From: Tubiluchus corallicola
Lineage: Eukaryota > Priapulida > Priapulimorpha > Priapulimorphida > Tubiluchidae
Direction of reading: 5' to 3'
DNA length: 64,000 bases
Assembly (NCBI GenBank): GCA_030141605.1
Contig: JAQGDQ010000287.1
Location: forward strand, 87,501 to 151,500
Shown: piece by piece, positions 1-12,829 of the stretch
How the letters are laid out: every line of letters starts with the position of its first letter
Position numbering within the stretch: position 1 is the first letter of the stretch
Program-made: the position numbers and the translations under genes
The notes under the pieces: model-generated
What the model was told of the DNA's origin: nothing
The model's database searches: none
The model's input: the letters and a program-made list of their open reading frames with translations, nothing else

Positions 1-171
1 CATTACCATTCAAGAACGTCGATTAGCTTACCAGGAATAGGATTATCACTGATTGCATCAATAGAGGTACTTAGGATACCATGCAGAATGAAGCCGAACA
101 TGTCATAATGATGGTTTATTGAAACTGTGACGGTTTTGTTTTTGGAGTGCCGGATATCTGAAGCTTCGTGA

Positions 172-790
<619 letters not shown>

Positions 791-806
791 CTCATTTACT
801 TTTGAA

Positions 807-1150
807 GGCTGAAGTTTTGCATGGAGATTACTACGGATCATTGCGCAGGACGTAACGAAACCCAAAATTTGTCAGTGTCCCAATATAGAGCTCAAATTAT
901 GACCGTTAAATGGATCCGCCCATTAGATGAACATGTTCTGTACATTGTTACATTTTAGTGACTTCTTTCATGCTAACGTATACACAAATGGATCTGCCCT
1001 GGCAATGCGTATTTTAATCTATTACAAAAAACCAGATCATAACAACAGTAAACGCTTCCCGTGATTTTCTTACGAAAACTTTACAAGGAATGTGTAAGTG
1101 AAACGTGTCGGATCCAAGAACATCAGTGCTTCCATTCTAGTTACTTTATC
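807..1150 (+). repeat. Dispersed repeat A, copy 1
   Basis: Shares ordered blocks with 2520-2858 and 9470-9745: GGCTGAA..TTTTGCAT, TACTACGGATCATT, AAATGGATC.GCCC, an AATG.GTATT block, AA(A/C)GCTTCCC.TGATTTTCTTA-type sequence and a GGATCCAAG.ACAT end. No coding potential seen. Probably a non-autonomous mobile element; family not identified. Confidence 0.7.
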
Positions 1151-1894
1151 CTCTGGTAAGTGCAGGAATGTCTGTCATAATTTCGGTTTTCTAGCAATTT
1201 TAGATTTTATCATCTCACCACTGCCCTCTAGCGTTCAGTATGGCGTCAGCTCAATGTTAATGTATGAGTGACGTCACAATGCATTATCTCCATAGATGCA
1301 TTAAAATGCTTACGGGTGAGTCACGCGTTGAGATTAATGGAAGACAACCCACTTATTTAAGCTTTCCATGAAACAAGCCAAGAAGCCAATGGAAGACAAA
1401 TTGCTCACGTGGTTGGAATGCACACAAAAATACCCGAATGGACATCTCTAATTATTCGGGAGGGTAGCAAAAGAACGTACCGTTTGACGGCAGAAGATGG
1501 ATAGTGTAATGTCATTGGTCGGTTAATACGCGCCATGTGATGAAAAATACCTAATTTTGAATGATACCGAAAATTCTTCATAGTCCTGGTATCCGCGAGT
1601 CAACAATTGGCTACCTGCCATCTTAAAAAGGCTTTATTACCTTGGTAAATGTTATCTTTCCTGTACAAGTCATAAACATGGCTTCTATGTAAGAAATTTC
1701 TCCTGAAGTAATGTGCTGGTTATTGCAAGGTTTCGGCTTTCAGAAGAAGTGTCAGCAGACGCATCAAGGGTACCTTGAGAGCCACAAAGAAGTTGTGTTA
1801 TTCACAAGTTATATAGATATCAGTTTCTAACAGCGAAACGTGCAGATTAAGCATAATCTAATTTGCACAGCAGATTCGTTTTACAGCAGTAAAA
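1151..1894. other. Intergenic, nothing recognised
   Basis: About 740 bases between repeats A and B. No open frame of useful length, RNA gene or repeat was recognised. It contains one CRE-like TGACGTCA at about 1270, which by itself proves nothing. Confidence 0.6.
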
Positions 1895-2440
1895 TAACTT
1901 AAAGCACAAGAAAACTGTTCGATTACTTAAAGTAAAAATCATCTTGAAATTTTGTACCTGCTACTTACTGCCATGTTGCACACAGAGCTTGTATTAGCAA
2001 CAATGCTGCATAAGACTTGTAAATTTAACTCCAGCGATGACCGTTAGGAGCAGCCATTTTGACGGCACGTATTTTGAAATAAGTTTAGATTACAATGCAC
2101 AGTTTGAAAAAATAACCAGAGCATTCGTAGCACACACTTTCACTAACTAAGCAAAAGTATAAAATTACTTTATCCTGTAATAAAACAATAAGATTAATTG
2201 GTGAGTTAGTGTTACACACTGGGATGGTGAGTCAGTGGGGTTTTACCAGTTAGAGCCAACAGTTTAAATTACAATGGATTTTCTTTTCTTCATACATATG
2301 TAGTTACAATTCCTTTTGTATGTAGTTACATAAGTTTTTAAAACAGGTAAACGTAATGCAAGGTATTATAACTTTGTATGGAAAATTTTACGCACTTTAA
2401 AATTGCCCTCCTTTACCCTTTAAATATTCTGTTTGGGGGA
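1895..2440 (+). repeat. Dispersed repeat B, copy 1
   Basis: Matches 24413-24880 (inside MXD intron 3) over roughly 500 bases in the same orientation. Shared blocks include AAAGCACAAGAAAA, TCTTGAAATTTTG, CAGCCATTTT, a TTTGAAAAAATAA.CAGAGCATTC block and GGTAA.CGTAATGC. The copies have clearly diverged and share no frame. Mobile-element origin is inferred. Confidence 0.7.
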
Positions 2441-2519
2441 CGCAGCATTTTTGCAATTAGTTAAAACTTTGTCATAGGTGACAAAAAGTAAAAAAATAAA
2501 TAAAAGTGAAGGAAAAGCA

Positions 2520-2858
2520 AGAAATTTCGCTTTTTAATGCCACCCTGAAATATGCCCGTTAAATGGATCAGCCCTACATACATTGTTACATTGTAGTGGC
2601 TTCTTTCGTGATTTTTCATTTCCCTAAAGCGGCCCTCAAATACACCCGTATTTTACCTGATGAATGGGACTGCCCTCTACATTGTGTTGGCTTCTTTCAT
2701 TCTAATGTATGAATGGATTTGCCCCAATAATGCGTATTCTAAATTTTTCTGAAAAAAACGAAGCATGACAACGCTAAACGCTTCCCGTGATTTTCTTGTG
2801 GAAACCATTAACTTAAGAAATGAGCAAGTGGGACGCGCGCGCCGGATCCAGGTACATT
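2520..2858 (+). repeat. Dispersed repeat A, copy 2
   Basis: Homologous to 807-1150 and 9470-9745. An internal module (CCCT.AAATA..CCCGT...AATGGA...GCCC, then a TTG/TGGCTTCTTTC block) is present twice, at about 2525-2600 and 2608-2710. The copy ends with GGATCCAGGTACATTA, directly against the inverted-repeat element that follows. Confidence 0.7.
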
Positions 2859-2860
2859 AA

Positions 2861-3164
2861 GGTGCATTCACACTAACGAGTTTTCTGTCTCGAATTTTCT
2901 CTCTAACAGTAAACTCCCAAGTGTGAACTACTTTGCGAGTTACTGTCGGCAAGTTATTGCAAACTATTCGGCCGTCGTTGTGAGTTGATTTACTGTCTAA
3001 TGTGAATGCGACGAGTTACTCTGGACACGTCTGGCAGTGAATAGAGAAGAGAGTGTCGTCAGCTCACGCTTACTGTTGGAGAATAACTGGCAGAAAGTTT
3101 TGCTCTCTAGTCTGAACACTCTTGCGAGTTACTTGGCGAGAAAACGCGCTAGTCTGAACACGCC
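2861..3164. mobile_element. MITE-like element with imperfect terminal inverted repeats
   Basis: The left end (GGTGCATTCACACTAACGAG..TTTTCT) pairs with the complement of the right end (GGCGTGTTCAGACTAGCGCG..TTTTCT) over about 33 bases with a few mismatches. The interior repeats a TGTGAA...GCGAGTTACT motif about four times. There is no open frame. I could not see a clean target-site duplication, so the class is not assigned. Confidence 0.55.
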
Positions 3165-3361
3165 GTTACTCATTCTGTTCTATGTACATCTAGTGACGCC
3201 GTTTTGAAACGTTTGCACAATCGCTGGTTCAGAGGATATCAATCTTACACCACCTAATTCAACAAAAGCCAGTGTTTACAAGTGAAATACTTTTTGCCAT
3301 GAGTCTCTGGTTTTCGTCGAAGGTTAACTTATAAAATTATAATCATTGGATTAGTTAGCTA

Positions 3362-3540
3362 ATTGACTCGCAGATATATTAATCAACTATTGATTGACTG
3401 ACTGAGCTCAAACCTGTTTATTTGACTAATCGAATCACCGACTAACTGGTTGTTTGACTCTTTGACTAACTGACTAACTGACTGGTTCACTGATTTATTA
3501 ATTATTAAGCAGCTAACTGACTGACTTGATTAAATGCTCA
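3362..3540. repeat. Degenerate GACTAACT-type tandem repeat
   Basis: Many imperfect copies of GACTAACT / GACTGACT / TTGACT, most regular at about 3450-3490. Simple-sequence decay; no coding function seen. Confidence 0.75.
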
Positions 3541-4212
3541 ACTTGCTTTGTTGCAATACAAAATTAAATTCGTAACTTATTTTTTCTGCATCTCAGTGAC
3601 TAAAGCATGTAATAAATATTGCCTATAACTAGTGCTTTGTTGCTATTTTTCCATCGTATTTCACAAAAAGCCCACTCTACCATTCATGTTAGTTTGATAT
3701 TCAAATTATTTTCAGATATTGTTACATTTTTGTTGAAATTTCCTCTTTTTTAGCAGACACCAAGAAAACCCAATACTATAATCATGATCAAGCAGAACTA
3801 ACAATAAACTTCCTACAAACAGGACTCGTACTCAACTGTAACACAAGTGCATAGTTAGAGGAACAACTTTCCGTCACACGATGGTCGCGGAGAGAATGAG
3901 AAATCAGCCGTTTTGTTCTCAATGAAGTTTGCAGCCGCTCGTTAAAACACGATCATTATTCCTGTAGTCGAACTTTCATAGCCAGTGCCATTAGTCTGTT
4001 CTGCACTCAAATCGAATTAAGGCGATTTAGAGCTTGCCTGGCATCGAGTTTTAGTTGGTTTGCGTTGGCCTAGGAACAAAAATTCATCTTTTTTACAGCC
4101 GGAAAAACCCCACGGAAAACAGATAAACCAGACTCACAGAATTGCAACTTTGTCTTAGACATTCAAAGTTTAGCTTACATATTCTGGAACAATCTTTTCT
4201 TTCATCAATAAC
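3541..4212. other. Intergenic, nothing recognised
   Basis: About 670 AT-rich bases with no supported gene, RNA or repeat. Confidence 0.6.
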
Positions 4213-4475
4213 AAATGATCGATGATCCTCGTAATTCTCTATATCAGAAAGTGGTTATGCCACGTAGAACCATTGTTTTGGCTCCAGCCTTATATTTAGT
4301 TATTGGCCGTGGGCTTTATATATACTGGTCAGCTGATGTCATAAATAAATGATCGATGATCCTCGTGATTCTCTGTATCAGAAAGTGGTTATACCATGTA
4401 GAACCATTGTTTTGGCTCCAGCCTTATATTTAGTTATTGGCCGGGGGGGGGTTATATATACTAGTCAGCTGATGT
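4213..4475. repeat. Tandem duplication, period 134 bp, two copies
   Basis: The block starting AAATGATCGATGATCCTCGT at 4213 recurs at 4347 with about ten substitutions. Copy 2 has a G-run at 4442-4450 where copy 1 reads CCGTGGGC. A 67-codon frame through copy 2 is not conserved in copy 1, so it is not called as a gene. Confidence 0.9.
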
Positions 4476-5102
4476 TTATTTTCTGTCCAATGGTGGTCAT
4501 CGCGTGTAAAACCACGTGTTTACTACTACGGGTCGTTGCTATTGGTTCCTGATCTCTTATTGGTTGATCGTGGCCTGATCCTAAGATGGATAACACTTCT
4601 TTTGAATCCATTACTAATTCATTACCAATGTTTTTGGTGTGTTTGCAGTTTAAGTTAACTATCGAGTATCGATCGTGGATCGACTGACATGTTTCTTACT
4701 GATGTCCATCTCAGTCTTTCATACTAAATCAGATGAAGACTGTACATTGGCTTTATTGTATATAAAAGGACAGTCATCAATTATTTTATTTTGATCTCTC
4801 CACATGTGCTTCCTCTTAGTGATCAAAGGTCTAACATTCAAAGAATTAATGCAGGACACTAAAGCGTTGGAAAGGCAGGGAATGTTCCTCAGGGACGTTC
4901 AATGATCTTAATTTTCCAGTAAATCCGCCAGTTTATACAATGTTGAGGAAAATAAAAGACTTATAGCAATTCTAACTATACAATTGATGATTCTTTGACC
5001 ATCATAATTAAGCGACTATCTAGATTAGATGATAGCACTGTTATTAATATCACGCAAGCTTCGCTAGGATCCGTGTTCTAATACATAAATATCATGTACG
5101 TG

Positions 5103-5105
<3 letters not shown>

Positions 5106-5141
<36 letters not shown>
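5106..5141. repeat. (TA)n microsatellite
   Basis: About 18 uninterrupted TA units. To its right, to about 5360, lie decayed repeats built from CATAATGTA, CTTCGTG.ATAA and CATCTACGTA-like words. Confidence 0.95.
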
Positions 5142-5143
<2 letters not shown>

Positions 5144-5360
5144 TCTATATGTTCATAATGTCATAATGTATATACTTCGTGAATAAGTACATCTACGTAA
5201 TGTGCATCGTATACATTATGTACTCAATCTACACACATTATGTACTCATAACGCTCCTGTTTCGTGCATAATAATGTCTACATAATGTTCATCGTAATAT
5301 ACATTATTCTACTAATGATCCTCGTGATGATCATAATGTACTACTTCGTGTATAAACGTA

Positions 5361-6437
5361 TCTACGATTTTGGAACGTGTGCAGAAGGTGGTGGAATAAC
5401 AAAATGCACTTTTTTGGCACTTTTTGTGTAGTTTGGCGAGGTTTTAGTCTCACAGGAAGACCTTTATAAGTGATCACCCCTCTTTCTCCAATTAACTTCA
5501 TACTTGCCAGTTTGTTAAACATAACAGTAACTGTGGTGATGAGATTTCATCGTGTATCTGCATAGTTTATAAGATGTATAGCCTTTATACAGATGTATAG
5601 TCTGGAATCAGTCTTCACAGTAGAAATCATTAAAATTTTATTGTCTATATGAAATCTAGACACAATTGTGTAAAGTTATTAATACTCCTTCCTGTAACAT
5701 TGTTGTGATAATTATTTTTATCACTTGTATGAATTAACTGTTATTTTATCCTGTAGGCTCGAGCCACAATATTCCTTTGTAAGGGGATTTTGTCTCTAAA
5801 AACGTCTCTTTCATTGTTGATTTAATCTGTTTTGTTTATTTGTTGCTGACGCATTATTTGTTTGTATGTAAGAGTGGTTCACAAACACATACATACATCG
5901 ATTTATAAACATATACATACATAGATTTATACATCTATATAAATGTTTGAAATGTCACAGAGGGCTGTAGACGAAACAGGAACCATACTACTATCGTATT
6001 AACTTAGATTGTGTTTCTCACAATTTATCAGATTAGTTAATTGAGTTCAGAAAAGCTTCAAAAGCGACAGTTTAACAACCATAAATAATTCCTAAAAGTC
6101 ACCTTCCTGAAAAGTAACAGCGAGTTGATTAATTCCTTGCAGCTGTCACAGTTAATTATTGAACACGACAAGCAAAACTAAGCGAAAATTTTATCATTTT
6201 GTTAGTCATTATGAGTTGTTATTATTTATTTTCTGTACATTTCTTAATTTTTTTATATATGACACACGGCAAGGCGGCAAGCATTCAACGGCAGAATCTA
6301 CATAATGTTGGTGTTTGTGGCGAGACCGGAGCTTTGCTCATAACCAACGTTAAGTTTCTAAGATGAGACACTGCACCAGCAGATGAGTCATCTCTAATTA
6401 TGCAGGCACAGTCTTTTTGAACGAGATAAACAGTGAG
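5361..6437. other. Intergenic, nothing recognised
   Basis: About 1.1 kb without a supported gene. A small ACATACAT-rich stretch at about 5883-5935 is simple sequence. Confidence 0.6.
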
Positions 6438-6439
6438 TG

Positions 6440-6530
6440 TCAATATGGTGAATAAAACCGCGTACAGCGAGTATCGAATCCTAACATTTACACACCAGAA
6501 ACTTATCAGTTTTAGCATTGCCTAACTATT
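6440..6530 (-). other. Possible tRNA-derived SINE fragment
   Basis: On the - strand a box-B-like GGATTCGATACTCGCTG (about 6455-6475) lies next to TGTAAATG. The same arrangement, with GGGGTTCAGTACTCGCTG, occurs at 13690-13800. Weak similarity; no intact tRNA fold. Confidence 0.25.
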
Positions 6531-6539
6531 TCCAAGAAA

Positions 6540-6622
6540 CACACACGCACGCACACACACACACACACACACACGCACGCACGCACACACACACACACGC
6601 GCGCGCGCTCGCGCTTGCGCAC
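6540..6622. repeat. (CA)n/(CGCA)n/(CG)n microsatellite
   Basis: A CA tract with CGCA interruptions ending in an alternating CGCGCG run and GCGCTTGCGC. This is potential Z-DNA-forming sequence. No coding role. Confidence 0.95.
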
Positions 6623-6837
6623 AGAAATACATGTAGTGATCACTTGGCTATTCAGCTGGGTTCAAGATTATATATGTACATCATAGTCATCATAATTACG
6701 AAAAGTAATTACTAAGTATACGCGTATATCAATACTAAACAAACATTGCACTTGTTTAGCAGGCATGGCGACTTTGTGAACAAAAACGAGAAGTTGACGA
6801 AAAAGTAAAATACAAAAACGAAAAAGAATCAAAAATT

Positions 6838-7215
6838 GTACAACAGAAAGTCGTACAAAGAAATTGTACATCAGATAGTCGTGCAAAGAAATTATACATC
6901 AGATAGTCGTACAAAGAAATTGTACAACAGATAGAGTGCAAAGAAATTGTACATCAGATAGATGTGCAAAGAAATAGTACATCAGATAGTCGTACAAAGA
7001 AATTATACATCAGATAGTCGTACAAAGAAATTATACATCAGATAGTCGTACAAAGAAATTATACATCAGATAGTCGTACAAAGAAATTGTACAACAGATA
7101 GAGTGCAAAGAAATTGTACAACAGATAGATGTGCAAAGAAATTGTACATCAGATAGTCGTGCAAAAAAAGTGAACATCAGATAGTCATGGAAAGAAATTG
7201 TACATCTCCTAGTCC
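6838..7215. repeat. Minisatellite, unit 27-28 bp, about 13 copies
   Basis: Tandem units of GTACATCAGATAGTCG + TACAAAGAAATT with variants (CATC/CAAC, GTCGT/GAGT, GTAC/ATAC). Unit length alternates between 27 and 28, so frames drift in and out of register. The several short Phe/Cys/Tyr-rich frames on the - strand are by-products. Confidence 0.95.
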
Positions 7216-7511
7216 TGCGCACTCACAAAACTGCTCTCATTTAAACTGACATTTGCTAAGATCCTATCTTGACGAAATTGCAAAGTTTCAGGCAGCAAAA
7301 GTAATTTTCTATCCTGGTTTTAATGGTGGCCGTAAACGGTAATGTTCTCATGAAGACGTAATTAAGAATGTAATTTAATTTGAATTTTAACATAAGTTTA
7401 GCACTGGAATAATTTGTGTGCAAATGCTAAGAATTAAATATCGCAGGATAGGTGCTTGCAACTCAAATTTTTTAAGGACTTCCATTATTCGATGCTCCTT
7501 GGAGAGAGTCG
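7216..7511. other. Intergenic, nothing recognised
   Basis: Unique-looking AT-rich sequence between two satellites. Confidence 0.6.
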
Positions 7512-7960
<449 letters not shown>

Positions 7961-8516
7961 GCATGTGCTAGAACAATCATGTTTTATGTTTAATTACATC
8001 TGCATCATGTTCTTATGTATTGTTCTGCATCTCCGTCCCACTCAACATAACTAAACATCAAGTCTCTGCAATCGAACATACATGTCATGTTTACAGTTAT
8101 TTGCAAAAATTTACAGTTATTTGTTAAACTAGGAATAAAATCTTGAACTTGATTTTCGCTCTTTTACTTCTTACAAGTTACGATAATTATGCATTTTCTA
8201 TCTTTAGGTTAAGTCCCTAATTGTTGCTTTTTTAAAAACAAAATTGCATTAGACTGATGAAGTACTGTGTGTTGACCAGCGAGCATAAACACGAAAGAAT
8301 TACCGTTACTAAACTAATTTTGCTGCTTGTAATTTTCTAAGAATTTCGTTTAATCTTTCTTTATATGACTTGTGCAACAATCTGGTAGGCCATCCCTTGA
8401 TAATTTAAAGCAATTTTTCCGCTTACAAGACTTTTCGTTTTTCAAATAGTAGTCTAACTGCCGACCAGAACTAACGTTATAACTACCTAAATATTGTAAT
8501 TTTTACATAAAGATTC
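7961..8516. other. Intergenic, nothing recognised
   Basis: About 550 bases with no supported gene or repeat. Confidence 0.6.
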
Positions 8517-8755
8517 ATTGCAACAACAGTAGCAACTCACCAGCAACGGCAGCGGCGGCAGCAGTAGCAGTAGCAACTGTCGTGATGGCAGTAACAATAG
8601 CAACACATCGACAATGGAAAAAACAACAACAGCAGCAGCAACAAAAACGTAGGTAACAGTGGTAGTAGCAATGAAAATGACGGACAACAATTAGCAGCAG
8701 TAGGTCCAACATGTAAAGAACGACTTCAACAGCAACAGCAATACCCACACAATAA
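8517..8755. repeat. Imperfect CAG/CAA/AAC triplet region
   Basis: Triplet-biased sequence (GCAACAACAGTAGCAACTC, then AGC/GGC runs and AACAACAGCAGCAGCAAC), more decayed than the two main tracts and in the opposite sense. Confidence 0.8.
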
Positions 8756-9133
8756 ACAACAGTAACGCGGTGGGATATTATATTCTGGCCTGGGCTGCTG
8801 ACATCACAGCATGAATTACACAGCTAGCGAAAACCTAGTAAGGAAAGCTGCGTCCTTTATTGCACAAATACTTTCACATGCATTATTTTTAAAGATAAAA
8901 TGGCTTCCATTAGTCCACTTATTAGTGATAAATGACAATGCATGTGTTATAACGCTTGTATATTGTTCAAATTATGTACTCAAGTTAAAGTGCTTTATGT
9001 GGATGTATGTTGGCGTAGCGAAAATTGTGAGTCTGCTTTTAAAATTAGAATGATAGGTTTAACTTAGATTCTAGAAAATTGTATCAATTTTTTTGGATCA
9101 GAAAAAAAGTGCTGGATTCCTAGAGGCGTTGAC

Positions 9134-9430
9134 ATGCTGTCATTGGTTATGTTGTTATTGGTTATGTTGCTATTGATTATGTTGTTATTGGTTATATTGT
9201 TGTTGGTCATGTTGCTATTGATTATGTTGTTATTGGTTATGTTGTTGTTGTTTATGTTGTTATTGGTTATGTTGCTATTGCCTATGTTGTTGTTGGTCAT
9301 GTTGCTATTGATTATGTTGTTATTGGTTATGTTGTTGTTGGTTATGTTGCTATTGATTATGTTGTTATTGGTTATGTTGTTGTTGGTTATGTTGTTATTG
9401 GTTATGTTGTTGTTGGTCATGTTGCTATCA
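9134..9430. repeat. 15-bp minisatellite, about 20 copies
   Basis: Tandem GTTGTTATTGGTTAT / GTTGCTATTGATTAT units. The unit is a multiple of three, so frames stay open on both strands (Met-Leu-Leu-Leu-Val on +, Asn-Asn-Asn-Ile-Thr on -). They are by-products of the repeat. Repeat A copy 3 begins 40 bases to the right. Confidence 0.95.
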
Positions 9431-9469
9431 CTTAGAAAGCTATCGCAGACCAAAGTTTTTTTCGCAAGA

Positions 9470-9745
9470 GGCTGAATTTTTGCATAATGATACTACGGAT
9501 CATTTTAATTTTTGCCTTTGTACGAATACCACGGGCTCCATTTTTCACTTTTCCAAAACAACCCTAAAATATACCTATATCATTATATAAATGGATCTGC
9601 CCTAATAATGGGTATTCTAAGTTACGGATCCATGACAACCGTAAACACTTCCCATGATTTTCTTATGTGAACTATTAATTTTTACAAGAAATGATGAGCA
9701 GGTAAGATGTGTCAGATCCAAGCACATTAGCGCGTCCATCCTATA
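9470..9745 (+). repeat. Dispersed repeat A, copy 3
   Basis: Aligns with 807-1150 from GGCTGAA..TTTTGCAT and TACTACGGATCATT through AAATGGATCTGCCC and the AAACACTTCCCATGATTTTC block to AGATCCAAGCACATTAG. Like copy 1, its left end lies beside a tandem repeat. Confidence 0.75.
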
Positions 9746-9962
9746 TCCATCCATTAAAGTAGATTTTGCGCAAAAATATGAAATAACGCCAGCTGTATCA
9801 ATGACAAATTGGATAATGCAAGCTTTCTTGATTGCATTAAACTCTGGGTTTAGTTCCAGTAGTTATCTTCAGCTAATTTCATTTGGAAATGTGTTATCTC
9901 GATAAATCCGCATGCTCGGTTAAAGAATCAGTTGTGCTTTTTTAATCTTTGGCTATTACTAA

Positions 9963-10036
9963 GGTGGGAATTGAACTCACGGATCCTAGATGAGAAACAA
10001 GCATGCTATAGCCTATCACTGAGCTATATCAGCCGG
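9963..10036 (-). other. tRNA-like sequence (tRNA pseudogene or SINE head)
   Basis: On the - strand: a box-A-like TAGCTCAGTGATAGG, then a box-B/T-arm-like GTGAGTTCAATTCCCAC whose stem pairs with one mismatch. The D arm carries extra bases and the 3' acceptor half does not pair well with the 5' half, so it is not called as a working tRNA. Confidence 0.5.
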
Positions 10037-12044
10037 TGTCTTGTCGTTCATTCAGTGATTGTTAGTTTGATTAATAATTTGATAATTTTAAAAGCCATAA
10101 AAAGACCATAAAAACAACGATACTTACCGTTATCAGTTAAAACTGCTTTAAGCATTTCCAATGAAAATCTTGCAGACTTACACAGCCAATCGTAGGCTAC
10201 ACACGTGTGTGAGAGTTTGGTCACAAAACAATGAGAAAATAATAACTATTCACTTTTATTGTTCGAATCATACATGTGTGCCATTAGAACTAAGTAAAAT
10301 CATGGTTGTTTTTAATCTTGTCTTAAATGCTTTGACGTTAGAAGCGTGTAATTACTTTACCAGTTGCCTTGCGCTCTCTTAGACACGCTTTCCTTTCACC
10401 CACCATTTAGGAAGCCTCACAATGACAGAGTTTGGATCCAGCAGCTTCCTACACTCATTGATTAGAAAGAGCCTGAAGCCTTGGACATAAAAGCTGTTGC
10501 TATCATACGCTCGGCAAACTCTGCAGTAATCTCGCGGTGATATAAGACGATCCTACGTGATTTACGATCCTAGATATAATCACTCGCAGGTTTCCCTTCT
10601 TAAAAACTTCAAACAGGAATTAGTCTTCTGCATGATCTGTCAACTGTACCCTGTTTAGGTTTAAGATGTACGAAAACTAGTCTGTATTTATTATAAAGCA
10701 TTTATTTTTTAATAAACAGATTAAATAAATAACCGAACTGTATTCTTTTTGTAATACAAGTTTTCCGAAACAAACCAGTGGCCATACCAGGAAATGTGAA
10801 CACAGGTCCAGAAAAATGGAATTCTTGTGAAAAATTTGGTCGTGACAGGTATCTATCAACGTTCATGTTGAGAAGGGCGAGGTTTATAGCAAACCCAGAG
10901 AATTTCATGGTAAAGGAGTCCATAGATAAGAGGCTCGAAGGAAAAAAGTTAATCGCACATCACATTTAATGTTGTCCTCGAAGCAAAAGCTTGAAACAGA
11001 GAGGTAAATTAAATTAAATTAAAAAGAAATTCGAACCATTCAAGCCTTTAAAAAGCCGTCAATATTTTCTTATAATGGAATCCAGTGATGGGATAATGGA
11101 ATGCTTCCAAATCGGAAGCATTTTGTAGCAGAACATCAATGGAAAATTTTAAATGCACGTGGGAAGGAATTTCACTTGGCACACACAACTGCACGCATAT
11201 AACGAATTACACCGTTCGTTTAATTCATATATTTGAAATTTATTTATTATTTTTATTCAGTTCATCACACTGCAAGTTGAAACGCAAAATGCAGTGACAC
11301 GGTCTACTTAATACTGTTAGGTGTGGCGGGACCTGATTTACTCATTACCAAGGAATAATCCACCAAGGTGAGACATTGGACTGGCAGGGGTGTTTCAATA
11401 TCGACATCTTGTATATATCAGTAAATCCATCTCGAACAAGAAAAACAGCTGAATCATATGGAGAATAAACATTCTCAAAACTAGTGTTGAACCGGCATTC
11501 GCTCGTCTATTTGCTGACCTAGAACACACCGTAACCATTCAGCTATTTACTGCCCATGTCGATTTTTGTTTCTCAAGGCCCTATCAAAAAACTGCAGTTA
11601 GCGAAATAGCTTCATCCGGTCAGGACACGCAGGAATTTTGTTAGGAGTGATGTTGTGAACTTTTTATGTACATAGATGGCGCTTACATCAGTGAGAAGAA
11701 CCTTCCACCTGCACAGTTTCAGAGGATGGCGGCCAACATTCTTGAGTGTGTGACACGCTGCTTGCAGTCATAGCTACTGCAAACCCACACGAGCAGTTCG
11801 CTCTAGAAGACACTAGATAAGAAAAGATACACGAGAAATAGCAGTTGTCAACGCTAGACAGTTCATTCTTTTCTAAATAATGCGTGAAATGTGTAGAGTT
11901 TTCAAACAACCCTTTTGACACTTCTAGTGTATATTGCTGTACAAAAATAGTGGTGACATTTCTACGATGCCGATTTTTGGTCCATTAATAGTTATCCGAA
12001 ATCAAAATTCGGGAGGAGCGCAGGAATTCTTCACACAATTTAAG
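10037..12044. other. Intergenic, nothing recognised
   Basis: About 2 kb without a supported gene. Short frames have no recognisable domains. Confidence 0.55.
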
Positions 12045-12091
12045 TACCCTAATCCTAACCCTTACCCTAACCCTTACCCTAACCCTAATCC
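12045..12091. repeat. Interstitial telomere-like repeat (CCCTAA/TTAGGG type)
   Basis: About seven units of CCCTAA with some CCCTTA variants (TACCCTAATCCTAACCC...). Short and impure, so an interstitial copy and not a chromosome end. Confidence 0.85.
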
Positions 12092-12632
12092 GCTTCACGA
12101 ACTAATTTCTTGTGTAAGTGGAATTGTGAACTTAAGCTGGGCCGTAATATGCAGGGTGGTGCATAACTCTTTGCTAGGAGGGCACAAAAACAACGAGTGG
12201 GCTAATAGTACAAAACAGTTCGCTACAACACAGTACTGCTGAAACAAATGAAACAATTGCGAATCTGTGAAACCCTCAATATTCAGTATGAAAAACCTCG
12301 AATGTCTGGCGCAGCTTAATATCTTGAGAGGGTAAAATCGGAGTAGTGACCTCAAAAACTCGGGGATTCTTTTTTCGATTGAACAGAATTGCATATTAAT
12401 TCATCTATCTTCAACCCGCCAGACACACTCGAGCTATCCTGAAGGAAAGTGGTTGTTTAGATGATCTAAGAAACTGCCATTGATCAGTATTCAAGAGACA
12501 GGCTTGTGAGACATCTGCAAGATGTGTTGATGGGTCTTGAGTTCTTCACTGCTTCAGTCATACCTCTCAAGATTGCAGGCTGTTCGAGACACACAAGGCT
12601 TCCGTAGTAAATTGTGACCGCATGATAGACTC

Positions 12633-12829
12633 ACAATAAGCCTTTTCACAGTTCCATCGATTGATGATGATCATGAAAAGGTCAACGGTTAAGTGTGCCG
12701 GACTGATGCGGCAGACGGCTTTGCTTTATCCACACGTCACGTGATGGTTGTAGTTAAGACGCGTTGCTGTGGTACACTTAACCTTTGACCTACATCAGCG
12801 CACAACGAAACTGTGAGAAGGCTTATTGT
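12633..12829. mobile_element. Palindromic MITE-like element
   Basis: The first 21 bases (ACAATAAGCC..CACAGTT) are the reverse complement of the last 21 apart from one mismatch. A second inverted pair lies inside: AGGTCAACGGTTAAGTG on the left, CACTTAACCTTTGACCT on the right. About 197 bp, no open frame, no obvious target-site duplication. Confidence 0.7.

Noticed and set aside
9064-9475. Asn/Ile/Thr and Met/Leu/Val repeat proteins
   Set aside because: Frames held open by a 15-bp unit on both strands.
11100-11122. Perfect 9-bp hairpin AATGCTTCC/GGAAGCATT
   Set aside because: A short hairpin like this is expected by chance in 64 kb; no precursor-like extended fold seen.
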